DNA from: a virus
Direction: 5' to 3' (one strand)
Virus record (IMG/VR): IMGVR_UViG_3300042326_001025
Coordinates: 1 to 38,200 of that record
Length of the DNA stretch: 38,200 nucleotides
In this document: piece by piece, positions 14,901 through 22,483 of the stretch
Position numbering within the stretch: the stretch's first letter is position 1
Layout: each line of letters starts with the position of its first letter
Notes under the pieces: generated by a model
What the model saw: the letters and a program-made list of their open reading frames with translations, nothing else
Database searches by the model: none
Told to the model about the DNA's origin: nothing
Translations under genes and position numbers: made by a program

Positions 14901-16081
14901 ACGCCTTTCCAAGAAACTCCGATCAATTCTTCATCATACCAGTCATCATTAGCGACAACAAACCCATCCGCTATAAAACCTACTCCTTTGTCTAACATAA
15001 TGCAATAAACAGGTTCTTCTGGATCAGAGTTTATTTCCCATTCGCAGCTAGTTTCTGACCATCCATCTACAGTAGCAAAATTATGAACACCTAAAGGAGA
15101 TAAAATTTTCATATCGTATATCGGGTCGCCAGATTTATACGATGGTGTAGTAATTTCGTCTTGTAACCAGCTATTATAATTGTAAACACCAAAACGTTCG
15201 CCTGTTTCGTCTTTAATCCACAACTCATGATCGTCAGTAATTCTTAATGGTTTTGCATTTTCATTAATTTTTAAACGAACAATTTTTCTGTGTCGTTTTA
15301 ACGTAGTTGGATTTAAATAAAGCACAGTACCTATTTCGCCTGTAAGCGTTTTTAATTTATCTCCAGAAACTATATCACAAATATTTTTTGTGGTGCCATC
15401 ATACATTAATATTTGGCTATCAGCAGCTAAACAAGGAGAAGGGTCCGGTAGTGCTGACGAAGAATCCCAATCTCCACCTCCACCTCCACCACCACCACCA
15501 CCGCCAATAGTACCGGAGTTTACGATAGTATATGTTGCTGCAGAAGTTAGTCGTATTGCATGGCCTCCGGGCGATCCAGGATCACCAGGATCAGTAGCGT
15601 AATTTGTTCCTGATGGTGGAGTAGGAGCAGAAGCAGTCCCACCTGCACCACCTGCACCACCCATTCCTACAATAAATGTGTTTACACCAGTAACTATTCT
15701 GACATTTGCAGGCGCGGAACCAGGAAACGATCCAGATTCTAAAGCAGCGTTAGCAGTTGATGTTGAATATAACACAGTTTGGACAGCAGTAGTTGGTGAA
15801 GGAGAAACAAGAGTTACGTTTGCTGTTGCTCTTTTAATACCAGTCCATCCAGCTGCAGCAATTGCGTCATATATGTTATAATTGGCTGTGTTTGTGCTAA
15901 TGGTAAACGTTTTATAAAATGCACCAGCAACATCAGTTATGCTAATGGCTGTACCTGGAGTCGAAGGTCCAGTGCTAAGAGTAGACCTCATAAAAGCATT
16001 ACTCATACTAAATGCTGTTCCTGGAGTTCCATCTAACTCCAAAGAAATAGCAGCAAAAGAAACATTAGTTGTCGCTACCAT
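14897..16081 (-). CDS. Glycine-rich tail fibre protein with C-terminal Hint (intein-like) domain
   Basis: A 394-residue protein. Residues about 1-90 are a beta-rich fibre domain (ISLELDGTPGTAFSMSNAFM), and about 91-190 lead into a glycine-rich tip (FIVGMGGAGGAGGTA, then TYTIVNSGTI). An uninterrupted run of 11 glycines occupies 193-203. At Cys217 a Hint domain begins (CLAADSQILMYDGTTKNICD) with block-B-like RITDDHELW (T282, H285). It ends with GVGFIADGFVVAND (365-379, candidate terminal Asn378). Sixteen residues follow and the protein stops, with no normal fibre tip after the Hint. Inteins usually end His-Asn followed by Cys/Ser/Thr; here they are Ala-Asn then Asp. Self-cleavage is therefore more plausible than standard splicing. 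No homing endonuclease domain is present. Confidence 0.8.
   Translation of the reverse strand: MVATTNVSFAAISLELDGTPGTAFSMSNAFMRSTLSTGPSTPGTAISITDVAGAFYKTFTISTNTANYNIYDAIAAAGWTGIKRATANVTLVSPSPTTAVQTVLYSTSTANAALESGSFPGSAPANVRIVTGVNTFIVGMGGAGGAGGTASAPTPPSGTNYATDPGDPGSPGGHAIRLTSAATYTIVNSGTIGGGGGGGGGGGDWDSSSALPDPSPCLAADSQILMYDGTTKNICDIVSGDKLKTLTGEIGTVLYLNPTTLKRHRKIVRLKINENAKPLRITDDHELWIKDETGERFGVYNYNSWLQDEITTPSYKSGDPIYDMKILSPLGVHNFATVDGWSETSCEWEINSDPEEPVYCIMLDKGVGFIADGFVVANDDWYDEELIGVSWKGV
14948..15433 (-). other. Hint domain (hedgehog/intein fold) coding segment
   Basis: The segment encodes Cys217 to Asn378 of the fibre protein, about 162 residues, a normal size for a mini-intein or bacterial intein-like domain without endonuclease. 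Key positions seen are C217, T282-x-x-H285 and N378. The penultimate His is replaced by Ala377 and the +1 residue is Asp379. The N-terminal Cys and TxxH allow thioester formation in principle; the C-terminal junction is non-canonical. Confidence 0.75.
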
Positions 16082-16084
16082 AAT

Positions 16085-16633
16085 TTACTTAGACTCCAAA
16101 TTTTCAACTTTCTTTTTCAACTCTTTTACAGCTTCGATCAGAACAGCTACTATGTTTTGATAAGCAATACCAATATTGTCTGAGTTTTCTACAACAACTT
16201 CAGGCAACACTTTCTTAACTTCCTGAGCAATAAGACCTATTTTTCCTTCGCCAGTTTCCTTAACTGTATAAGAAACACCTCTTAGATTACCTACAGTATC
16301 AAGAGCGTTTGTTATTGTCATGATATTGTCCTTAACAGAAATATCCGAAAGAGCGGTAATATCGCCTGTTGCGTAGATAGTTCCATTAACATACAATCTA
16401 TAACCAGTGCTTACAGATCCTGGACCAATGAGAGTGTTACTTCCGAAAAAATTACCAGTTGAGTTAGTAATGTAAGCATTTGCTCCACCTAATCTTACCA
16501 ATGTGGTAGTGTCATTAGCAGTAAAGGCGGCTAAACCTCCAGTAAATAGAGTAATAGTGTTTGAGCCCATATGCTGTATTCTGTTATTGGCTGTAGACTC
16601 AAGATGTATGTTTGCGACCTGTAATGTTGACAT
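16085..16633 (-). CDS. Short fibre protein with S74 intramolecular chaperone domain
   Basis: A 182-residue protein. Residues 1-95 are a short fibre segment that ends YRLYVNGTIYATGDITALSD. The rest is an S74-family intramolecular chaperone/peptidase domain: SDISVKDNI (S96, D97, K101), GLIAQEVKKVLPEVV and a C-terminal coiled coil EAVKELKKKVENLESK. In endosialidases and related fibres this domain trimerises the chain and then cleaves itself off at the Ser of the SD-x-x-x-K motif; the same Ser-Lys spacing is present here. The mature product would be only about 95 residues. It lies 3 bases after the preceding fibre-tip gene. Confidence 0.88.
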   Translation of the reverse strand: MSTLQVANIHLESTANNRIQHMGSNTITLFTGGLAAFTANDTTTLVRLGGANAYITNSTGNFFGSNTLIGPGSVSTGYRLYVNGTIYATGDITALSDISVKDNIMTITNALDTVGNLRGVSYTVKETGEGKIGLIAQEVKKVLPEVVVENSDNIGIAYQNIVAVLIEAVKELKKKVENLESK

Positions 16634-16636
16634 TAA

Positions 16637-17134
16637 TTAAACTCCTAGAGCCATATAATAATATGTGAATGATACTGCATTAGTGGTTCTGACCGTTGCA
16701 GTAGTGGTTGTTGTTGCAGTTACCGCATGACCTACTGCAGTGTTAGTGCCACCAGTCGATTGCGGTGTGATTTGCACTGAATATGGCGTAGCAGCAAATG
16801 TAATTGGGAATGTTATTGTTCCTGAAGTAGAGTTTGCTACAACTGATCCCCACTGTAAAAGTAATCCATTTGGTAGTCTGCTATATCCACTAGTAGTGAT
16901 ACTCGCGCCTGATAAGTTTAAAGCCGAAGCATTAACAGTAAGCATATTGGCATTTGCTGAAACGTTAATCAGGGTAGAGTTGGCAACTATAACATTTGCT
17001 GAAGAATTTGCGCCTAGAGTTATGCCACCAGCAGATCCTAAAACAATTCTAGCAGCTGCAGAATTGCCTGTTTGCATAGTTAAATTTGTTACACCATCTT
17101 TGGTGTTTACTGTAGTTGTTGTTAAGCTTGACAT
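16637..17134 (-). CDS. Short fibre-tip protein with Gp53-like C-terminal domain
   Basis: A 165-residue protein. Residues 1-80 are an N-S-T/A-rich beta-helical stem (QTGNSAAARIVLGSAGGITL). The C-terminal domain begins SGYSRLPNGLLLQWG (82-96) and continues through FPITFAATPYSVQITPQ to a final YYYMALGV. This is the common fibre-tip fold typed 'LPNGLIxQWG ... FPxxFxxxPxxV ... YWIAxGx'. The same tip type ends the 273-residue protein at 36754-37575. The start shares TAATG with the stop of the 1367-residue fibre, so it may be translated with it and attach to its end; that is inference. Confidence 0.75.
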   Translation of the reverse strand: MSSLTTTTVNTKDGVTNLTMQTGNSAAARIVLGSAGGITLGANSSANVIVANSTLINVSANANMLTVNASALNLSGASITTSGYSRLPNGLLLQWGSVVANSTSGTITFPITFAATPYSVQITPQSTGGTNTAVGHAVTATTTTTATVRTTNAVSFTYYYMALGV

Positions 17135-20100
17135 TAGACTATCACTGCCCTTCCACCTGTATCAATTGTTAAGTTAAATCCATCTGCAATGGTCATTGGA
17201 CCTACTGTAAGTGCATTTTCACCTGCAATAATTGTTATATTATTACTTTGTGTATTAGAATTTATTCTATATAAATTATTTCTGCTATCGGTTGCACCAA
17301 TTGCGCCGTTATTGCCCTTGTAATAACCACCGGAGCTAGTGCTTACAATGTTACCCCAAGCACTGTTAGAGAACCCTTCGAAAGTACTACTGTCTGTATT
17401 GAAACGCAACATACCGTTTGCGCCACTAGGTCTTTGCGCAGTAGTACCAATTGGTACAAAAATAGCATCTGTTGCTGTTATTTGCAACGAAACAGAAGGA
17501 GAAGTATTATTAATTCCTACTCTGTTGTTTAGTCCGTCTACAAACAATGCACCAGAATCAAAGTTAGCATTTCCTGTAGCACTAAAGAACGAAAGAGTGC
17601 CAACTTGATTTATGCCTGTATATGCTCCGGACAATCTAGCTGTTGGCAACACGCCAGTAGTTAAGTTTTCAGCATTAGCGTAAAACGAGGCGGCTTGGCC
17701 ATTCAAATTGTTAGAATTGTTTGCTGTTAACGTTCCGATATACGTAGAGTTAACGTGTACGCCTGTGGCGTTTACAACAATACCTGTTCCTTGAACTACA
17801 AAAAGCGTACCCGAAGATGTGATAGTACCACCCGTAATACCATTTCCGGAAGCAACAGAAGTTACTGTACCGCCTGAGTTATCATCTGCTGCCCAGTATG
17901 TTGCAGTGCCATTTGAGTGTAGTACTTGTCCAGCTGTACCAAATCCGCCATTAGCAGAAACGCCCGATGATCCAAGAACGATATTAGCAGAGAAAGTAGT
18001 TATACCAGTTCTTGTAAACGCCGCTGTGGTGTTTACGATATTAGCAGGAATTCTAGCATAATCTAAAGTTCCGCTAGTAATATTTGTAGCATTTAGTGAA
18101 GTTAAGCTTGCACCATTACCAGTAAATCCTGCAGGTGTTATACTTGCGCTTGTAGAATCGTTAGCTAATGATATAGAAATTGCTGTAGTATTAGTACTAC
18201 CACTGCCGATAGTTATGGAACCACTATTAGAAATCGCAATAGTTGGTTTTGTAGTATTTCCAACAAATGTAATACCTGTGCTGTTGGCAACAATGTTTGC
18301 TCCAACAGTATGACTTGCGGCATTAACAGTTGTTGTATACACACCAGAGCTATTTGCTACTGTAACAGCATTAACATTTAAACCCGCAGAAGTAATTACT
18401 GTGTTTATCGTATTGTTACCAAGGAACATAGTAGTAGTGTTTTGTACTGTTCCACCAGTACCAGTACCTATTGCGCCAGAATTGTGTGAAGCGGCATTAA
18501 TTAAACCAGTATGGTATGCACCAATAGAGTTAACTACAAAAGCAGAAGCAACGTTTAGGAATGTTCCAGTAACGTTAAGATTGCTGGAAACAGTTGTATT
18601 CGCACCACCTAATGTAGCACTAGATAACGTGAAGCTGCTACTAGTGTTTACGATGTTAGCAGGAATTCTAGCGTATGCCAATGTTCCGCTAGTAATATTA
18701 TCAGCGTTTAACGATGTAAGAGAAGCACCATTACCGAAGAAACCAGCAGCTGTGATATTTGCACTACCGACAGAGTTTGCTAGAGAAATCAACGCAGTGG
18801 TTTGTGTAGTGGTACCACTACCGATAGTAAACGAGCCAGTGTTAGCTAGAGTTATTGTTGGTGAAGTAGTTGAATTGCCTACAAAAACAATGCCTGTGCT
18901 GTTAGCAACAATATTAGCGCCAACGGTGTGTGAAGCAGCGTTTATTCTTCCTGAATGACTTAGAGTGCTAGCATTTACTGAGAATACAGAGGTTGTTGAT
19001 GCTGAATTATAAACAACAGAAGTATCAAACTTTATATTATGCGATTCGCCAGGATTTGTAGTACGTGAATCGGATATATCAATGTTAGCGCCGCCAGCTG
19101 TCGTAGAAAACGCAACTGCAGAGCTGTTAACAAACGAAACGAAGTAATAAGTGTTGCCTGATAATGGAGCAATAGGCGTATTACCAGAAGGCACCGCGTA
19201 ATAAACTCTATCATTCAATTGCATTCTAATATTTGCGTTAGAAACAGATATAGTATTAGTAGTACTATTGAAACCTGTTGTGTTTGCAACAACATTAATA
19301 TTTGAAGCTTCTGAAGATATGAGTACAGAAGCACCGCCAAGAATTATGTTACTTGACAGTGCAGTTCCTGTACCACCAAGAATAGTGTTTCCTGATAATG
19401 TAAAGCTGCCAGTTGTATTGACAATATTAGCAGGAATTCTAGCGTATGCGAGAGTTCCTGTTGTCAAGTTATCAGCATTCAGTGAAGTTAAAGCAGAGCC
19501 ATTTCCGAAAAAACCAGCAGCTGTGATATTTGCACTTGTGGTAGAATTAGATACAGAAACGTTAACAGTAGTAATATTAACACTACCAGCTGTATTACTG
19601 ATATTCAAACGGGCAAGAGTTTGAGTTGTTGTACTGCTACCAATGGTAACATTACCGCTATTTGCGATTGTTATTGTTGGCGAAGTAGTTGAGTTGCCAG
19701 TCCATACTACTGCAGCAGAATTAATTAATAGATTAGCCCCAAAATTAACGTTACTGTTAAAATAACCAGTGTTGGCGTACAAGATCCAAAGTTGTGACGC
19801 ATTACCAAGATTTATATCATTTGCAGTAGGAGTTAAAGAACCAGTATATTCTGTTGTACCAGTTTGTGTAGTTGTACCTGTGATAAAGAAGTTACCTTGA
19901 ACTCTCAAGTCACCAGAGACGTTAGCAGATCCTGTTACTGTTAACGCAGCATCTGGTCCAGTATTATTGATACCAACTCTGTTATTAATACTATCTACAA
20001 ACAGAACACCGGAATCAACGTTGACATTAGCAGTTCCGATAGAAACGGTATTAATGTTACCAGCAGAAGAATTTACTTGTAGTAAAGAAGAACCTAAAGA

Positions 20101-21237
20101 GACATTACCTGATGTTAGAGTAGATAATGTTCCAACAGAAGTTATACCAGTGTATGCGCCCGAAATTCTAGCTGAGGCAATTGTTCCGCTGGTAATATTA
20201 GCGGCAGCTACAGTTAAGTTAAATCCATTACCAGTAAACCCAGCAGGTGATATGCTTGCGCTTGTAGAATCGTTGGCTAATAATATAGAAATTGCTGTGG
20301 TATTTGTAGTGCTGTTACCAATAGCAATAGAACCACTATTAGAAATCGCAATGGTTGGTTTTGTAGTGTTTCCAACAAATGTAATACCTGTACTATTAGC
20401 TACAATGTTTGCCCCAACAGTGTGTGAAGCAGCGTTTATAGTTCCTGTATGGTAAGCGCCAGTAGAATTTGTAACAAAAGCTGAAGCTACGTTTAAGAAA
20501 GACCCAGTAATATTAACGTTACTAGAAATAGTTGTATTTGTGCCAGCAAGAGTAGTATTACCAGAAAGTGTGAATGATCCAGAAGTGTTTACGACTTGAG
20601 CAGACAAACGAGCATTGAGTAATGTGCCGCTTGTTAAGTTTTCTGCATTCGCGTAATAAGAGGCTGGCTCTCCGGCAAAATTAGTTGAATTATTCGATGT
20701 ACCATTAAAAGCAGTAGAATTTACAGTTGAATTGGCAACTGAATTACCAATGGTAATACTAGCGGGTGTAATGTCAACTTCGATTGTTGAATTGGCGACA
20801 GTTAGTAATACCGTATTAACGCCATTATTTCCCATAAACGCATTGGCAGTAGAATTACCAACTGATATTCTAACGCTAGATAACTGAGAAACGCCGACAG
20901 AAACTGCAGTTGTGTTAACTGTTGTTGTGCCGATTTTCAAGTCAGCTGCAGTTAAATTAGCTGTTGCTGTAGAGTTTGCTATTTGTAATAGGGAACTGTT
21001 TTGTGTGGCATTTACTGAGGCGTTGCCCAGTAAAATATTAGAGGGAATAACTGTGTTGACAACAGTTAAGTTTGCACCCAAAATAACGTTGCCAGAAACA
21101 TTGGCTGTTCCTGTAACTGTTAATGATGCATCTGGTGATGTGTTGTTAATACCTACACGAGCTATATCGCCGTTAGCGAAAATCAAGCTGGTGTTTACTA
21201 TTAAGCCGTTTTTTACGACGAAATCTTTTTCTGCCAT
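17134..21237 (-). CDS. Very long modular tail fibre protein (1367 residues)
   Basis: It starts MAEKDFVVKNGLIVNTSLIF, a common N-terminus of long fibres in aquatic T4-like phages, followed by RVGINNTSPDASLTVTGTAN. The body is built from repeated modules of about 100 residues. Each contains AASHTVGANIVANSTGI, VGNxTxxPTIxxxNxGS, AGFxGNGxxLTSLNADNITS, GTLAYARIPANIVNTxxxFT or close variants. The C-terminus is STSSGGYYKGNNGAIG...NNITIIAGENALTVGPMTIADG and ends TGGRAVIV, homologous to the end of the 818-residue fibre. The fold is probably a trimeric beta-structured shaft. Composition is dominated by Asn, Ser, Thr, Gly and Val. No chaperone domain is present, so folding may need a helper. Exact position on the virion is unknown. 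Confidence 0.85.
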   Translation of the reverse strand: MAEKDFVVKNGLIVNTSLIFANGDIARVGINNTSPDASLTVTGTANVSGNVILGANLTVVNTVIPSNILLGNASVNATQNSSLLQIANSTATANLTAADLKIGTTTVNTTAVSVGVSQLSSVRISVGNSTANAFMGNNGVNTVLLTVANSTIEVDITPASITIGNSVANSTVNSTAFNGTSNNSTNFAGEPASYYANAENLTSGTLLNARLSAQVVNTSGSFTLSGNTTLAGTNTTISSNVNITGSFLNVASAFVTNSTGAYHTGTINAASHTVGANIVANSTGITFVGNTTKPTIAISNSGSIAIGNSTTNTTAISILLANDSTSASISPAGFTGNGFNLTVAAANITSGTIASARISGAYTGITSVGTLSTLTSGNVSLGSSLLQVNSSAGNINTVSIGTANVNVDSGVLFVDSINNRVGINNTGPDAALTVTGSANVSGDLRVQGNFFITGTTTQTGTTEYTGSLTPTANDINLGNASQLWILYANTGYFNSNVNFGANLLINSAAVVWTGNSTTSPTITIANSGNVTIGSSTTTQTLARLNISNTAGSVNITTVNVSVSNSTTSANITAAGFFGNGSALTSLNADNLTTGTLAYARIPANIVNTTGSFTLSGNTILGGTGTALSSNIILGGASVLISSEASNINVVANTTGFNSTTNTISVSNANIRMQLNDRVYYAVPSGNTPIAPLSGNTYYFVSFVNSSAVAFSTTAGGANIDISDSRTTNPGESHNIKFDTSVVYNSASTTSVFSVNASTLSHSGRINAASHTVGANIVANSTGIVFVGNSTTSPTITLANTGSFTIGSGTTTQTTALISLANSVGSANITAAGFFGNGASLTSLNADNITSGTLAYARIPANIVNTSSSFTLSSATLGGANTTVSSNLNVTGTFLNVASAFVVNSIGAYHTGLINAASHNSGAIGTGTGGTVQNTTTMFLGNNTINTVITSAGLNVNAVTVANSSGVYTTTVNAASHTVGANIVANSTGITFVGNTTKPTIAISNSGSITIGSGSTNTTAISISLANDSTSASITPAGFTGNGASLTSLNATNITSGTLDYARIPANIVNTTAAFTRTGITTFSANIVLGSSGVSANGGFGTAGQVLHSNGTATYWAADDNSGGTVTSVASGNGITGGTITSSGTLFVVQGTGIVVNATGVHVNSTYIGTLTANNSNNLNGQAASFYANAENLTTGVLPTARLSGAYTGINQVGTLSFFSATGNANFDSGALFVDGLNNRVGINNTSPSVSLQITATDAIFVPIGTTAQRPSGANGMLRFNTDSSTFEGFSNSAWGNIVSTSSGGYYKGNNGAIGATDSRNNLYRINSNTQSNNITIIAGENALTVGPMTIADGFNLTIDTGGRAVIV
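18030..20440 (-). repeat. Dispersed direct repeats inside the 1367-residue fibre gene
   Basis: Three clear copies and one diverged copy of a roughly 300-base module encode the SHTVGANIVANSTG...AGFxGNG...ARIPANIVNT unit. The best-conserved cores are about 18175-18330, 18780-18945 and 20285-20440; a diverged copy lies around 19400-19740. Copies are nearly identical in protein but differ at many third codon positions. That points to old duplications held by selection, or to gene conversion. Confidence 0.8.
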
Positions 21238-21256
21238 CGTTCCCTTTCCCTTATGG

Positions 21257-21269
21257 CTAGATTATCTAG
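21257..21269 (-). promoter_or_regulatory. Short inverted repeat in a 33-base gap
   Basis: CTAGAT-T-ATCTAG, two perfect 6-base arms around one base, fills the gap between the 103-residue gene and the 1367-residue fibre gene. The arms are too close for a normal RNA hairpin, so a protein-binding or processing site is as likely as chance. No late-promoter octamer is present in this gap. Confidence 0.3.
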
Positions 21270-21270
21270 A

Positions 21271-21582
21271 CTATTGTATTTCCATGTTCCAATCTATCAA
21301 ATCAACTTCGTCATTACTAATACATGCGGCTATCATAGATTCTAATGTGTCACATTTATTTATACAATCTTTCACGCCATTAATTATTCTTAAATTTTCT
21401 TCCGGCGCGTAAATTCCCATACCTGCATTTCTTTGCTTGTAATCCGGATAGTTTTCTAAAATATACGTCGTGCACTGCTGCTTAATGTATAAAACTCTTT
21501 GCTCTTTAGTAAACTCTAGAGTTCTTGTATCAACAGAAGATATTAAATTACCTTCAGAATCGTATGAATCAATCTTTTGCAT
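21271..21582 (-). CDS. Uncharacterised 103-residue protein of the fibre cluster
   Basis: The sequence begins MQKIDSYDSEGNLISSVDTR and looks globular. A central helical part (FTKEQRVLYIKQQCTTYI; YPDYKQRNAGMGIYAPEENL; VKDCINKCDTLESMIAACI) ends in DLIDWNMEIQ. It has three Cys in the middle region. The 'YPDYKQRNA...IY..EE...I...I..CI...D..E..I......E...I.W' pattern recalls small proteins found beside phage fibre genes, some annotated as fibre assembly proteins, but I cannot assign it firmly. It lies between two fibre genes with 7 and 33 bases on either side. A chaperone for the following 1367-residue fibre is possible on position. Confidence 0.6.
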   Translation of the reverse strand: MQKIDSYDSEGNLISSVDTRTLEFTKEQRVLYIKQQCTTYILENYPDYKQRNAGMGIYAPEENLRIINGVKDCINKCDTLESMIAACISNDEVDLIDWNMEIQ

Positions 21583-21589
21583 TTTATCC

Positions 21590-22483
21590 TCAGTAAATAG
21601 CTATTAGCGGTGTTTGAGTAGCAGCTGCGGCTCCGGTTATAGAAGTAACACCAGAATAAACGCCCATTGCAGCGAAAGTAAACGTGCCAAATATGTATGA
21701 ATACATTGGCGTAGCTCCCAAAGTCGACACGCCAATTGTTGGTGGAGCAGTCATAGTTCTTATTGTTGGCGCAGTGGCGTTGCAAACCATGGAAGCCCAA
21801 TAAAGTCCTGGTTTTAATGTCACAACATATGCTCCTGTTTTTACCCCAATTGTCGCTGAAGAAACTAACACATCTGAAGCCAATGGTGAGCCAGTAGGAG
21901 CTCCTGTAGAAGCATTAGCTGCATAAATGTTCATGCGTATTGAAGAAGATGTACCTAGTGTAGTTACTTCGCAAGCCATTGTTGCAGTTGTAATAATATT
22001 AGGAATGTACATTGGCACAAAGTATTGTCTATTTGCAGTTAATGCTAAAGTACCAGCTGCAGCTGTTGATATTGATGGAGCAATAGCTTTTGCGCCAGCA
22101 ACAACACCAACTGTTATTTGTGGATTAAAAGGGCTTGATACTGAACCAACAAAGACATTCGCCGTAATTCTATCAGTAACAACAACGTTGGCCGAAACGT
22201 TCATATTAGCGACATTTGCAAGACCAGTAATTGTTAAATTACTTGACAACACCAAATTGCTTGCTATGTTTGACGATAGATATATTCCTGTTGAATTGGT
22301 TACCATAACGTTTGCAGGAGATCCGGCAGAAACGATAATAGAATTGATTGATGCATTAGGAGCTAAAACTAAACCACCACCAGACAAAACTACTATGTCG
22401 CCAGCACTTGCATTTGCAGTTGATAAAATTAAATCAGTGGTCCCAGAACCTGTTGTTACGGTTGCTACTGCTAATGTTGACAT
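21590..22483 (-). CDS. Tail fibre protein with beta-sandwich tip
   Basis: A 297-residue protein. Residues 1-135 are a fibre stem (MSTLAVATVTTGSGTTDLIL) with N/A/V-rich repeats such as GSPANVMVTNSTGIYLSS. From about residue 148 it changes to a compact beta-rich tip: LALTANRQYFVPMYIPNIIT, VTTLGTSSSIRMNIYAANAS, TGAYVVTLKPGLYWASMVC, ending PLIAIY. This tip type (LTANRxYxVPxxxP...RMxIYxA...LxPGxYWxA) is a known receptor-facing beta-sandwich of phage fibres. The start shares TAATG with the 818-residue fibre stop, so it may be the separately encoded tip of that fibre. Confidence 0.78.
   Translation of the reverse strand: MSTLAVATVTTGSGTTDLILSTANASAGDIVVLSGGGLVLAPNASINSIIVSAGSPANVMVTNSTGIYLSSNIASNLVLSSNLTITGLANVANMNVSANVVVTDRITANVFVGSVSSPFNPQITVGVVAGAKAIAPSISTAAAGTLALTANRQYFVPMYIPNIITTATMACEVTTLGTSSSIRMNIYAANASTGAPTGSPLASDVLVSSATIGVKTGAYVVTLKPGLYWASMVCNATAPTIRTMTAPPTIGVSTLGATPMYSYIFGTFTFAAMGVYSGVTSITGAAAATQTPLIAIY

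Noticed and set aside
13934-14912. Frameshift or sequencing error joining the Hint fibre to the 104-residue tip
   Set aside because: A 216-residue sulfotransferase-like gene lies between them, and the tip gene has its own AAGGAG ribosome site and ATG, so they are separate genes rather than one broken frame.
14948-15433. A complete, standard self-splicing intein with homing endonuclease
   Set aside because: No endonuclease motifs are present, the domain is only about 162 residues, and the C-terminal junction is Ala-Asn-Asp, so ordinary splicing is not supported.
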